Shown piece after piece: positions 31,048 to 31,160 of a DNA stretch of 31,160 bases. The notes beneath the pieces are model-generated. The model ran no database searches, was not told the origin of the DNA, and was given only the letters and a program-made list of their open reading frames with translations. The DNA comes from Acidimicrobiia bacterium UBA4744 (GTDB taxonomy: Bacteria; Actinomycetota; Acidimicrobiia; Spongiisociales; UBA4744). Each line of letters starts with the position of its first letter. Position 1 is the stretch's first letter. The DNA lies in the NCBI GenBank assembly GCA_002403855.1, contig DHIO01000026.1:24189-55348 (forward strand), in the 5' to 3' direction. The position numbers and the translations under genes are program-made.

Positions 31048-31160
31048 GCCACCATTCTGCCGCCTGTGGACAAATGAGTCGGACGGCTCATACCTTTCCC
31101 GACTCCATCTATCTACTCTATGTGTTTATGGTGCTACTTTACGTGGCAACAACGGTGTGG
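31048..31160. other. Right-end intergenic region
   Basis: This 113-bp stretch upstream of the nuclease-like gene is richer in A and T than its surroundings, for example around 31109-31142. I see no gene or clear element before the window ends. It probably contains promoter DNA. Confidence 0.3.

Overview
The window is high-GC DNA that reads as a chromosome segment of an actinomycete-type bacterium (Actinomycetota, possibly Acidimicrobiia; the class is inference). The evidence is the many GTG starts, the 1-13 bp gene overlaps, many genes that begin 6-10 nt after a TANNNT -10 box with no Shine-Dalgarno sequence (leaderless mRNA), and gene order. Read leftwards on the minus strand, pepR-type M16 peptidase, dapB, dapA, rnj, ftsK, rimO, cinA follow the order I recall from actinobacterial chromosomes (dapB-dapA-rnj-ftsK-pgsA-cinA-recA). 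Other genes are inserted and pgsA is absent at its usual place. I see no tRNA, rRNA, CRISPR array, transposase or phage gene.

Left part, 1-5.4 kb, minus strand: rimO, cinA and thpR (cut by the window edge) overlap. Upstream lie a flavin-reductase-like protein, a PHP-type histidinol phosphatase, a CbrC-family protein and a small unknown protein. 5.5-13.4 kb, minus strand: a central-carbon block. It holds the glyoxylate shunt operon aceB-aceA, with an inverted-repeat operator candidate around its promoter, and a Gram-positive-type pyruvate (2-oxoacid) dehydrogenase set pdhA, pdhB, pdhC. This set is interrupted by a UPF0114/YqhA-like membrane gene and by a tandem duplication of 1181-bp offset. 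One copy of the duplication is reduced to 576 bp plus a 43-bp tail and carries remnants of the yqhA tail and the pdhB head.

13.5-23.7 kb: ftsK, RNase J and dapA on the minus strand, a divergent thioredoxin-TPR gene, a convergent PfkB sugar kinase, cyclophilin, a small membrane protein, and the coupled pair M16 peptidase-dapB. 23.7-30.4 kb, plus strand: a rhomboid protease with an N-terminal zinc finger, then an overlapping pair of a VWA-domain protein and a MoxR/CobS-like AAA protein. These are followed by a LOG-family protein, an MDMPI/DinB-like protein and a BtpA-family TIM barrel. The window ends with a minus-strand gene of PD-(D/E)XK nuclease appearance.

The most unusual items are three. 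The AAA protein's magnesium-binding positions look reciprocally exchanged (Walker A ends GKD, Walker B reads SE), and its VWA partner carries an HEVVH zinc-protease-like motif. The pdh operon carries a recent tandem duplication with internal deletion. A uniform TANNNT-N6-10-start layout runs through the window.
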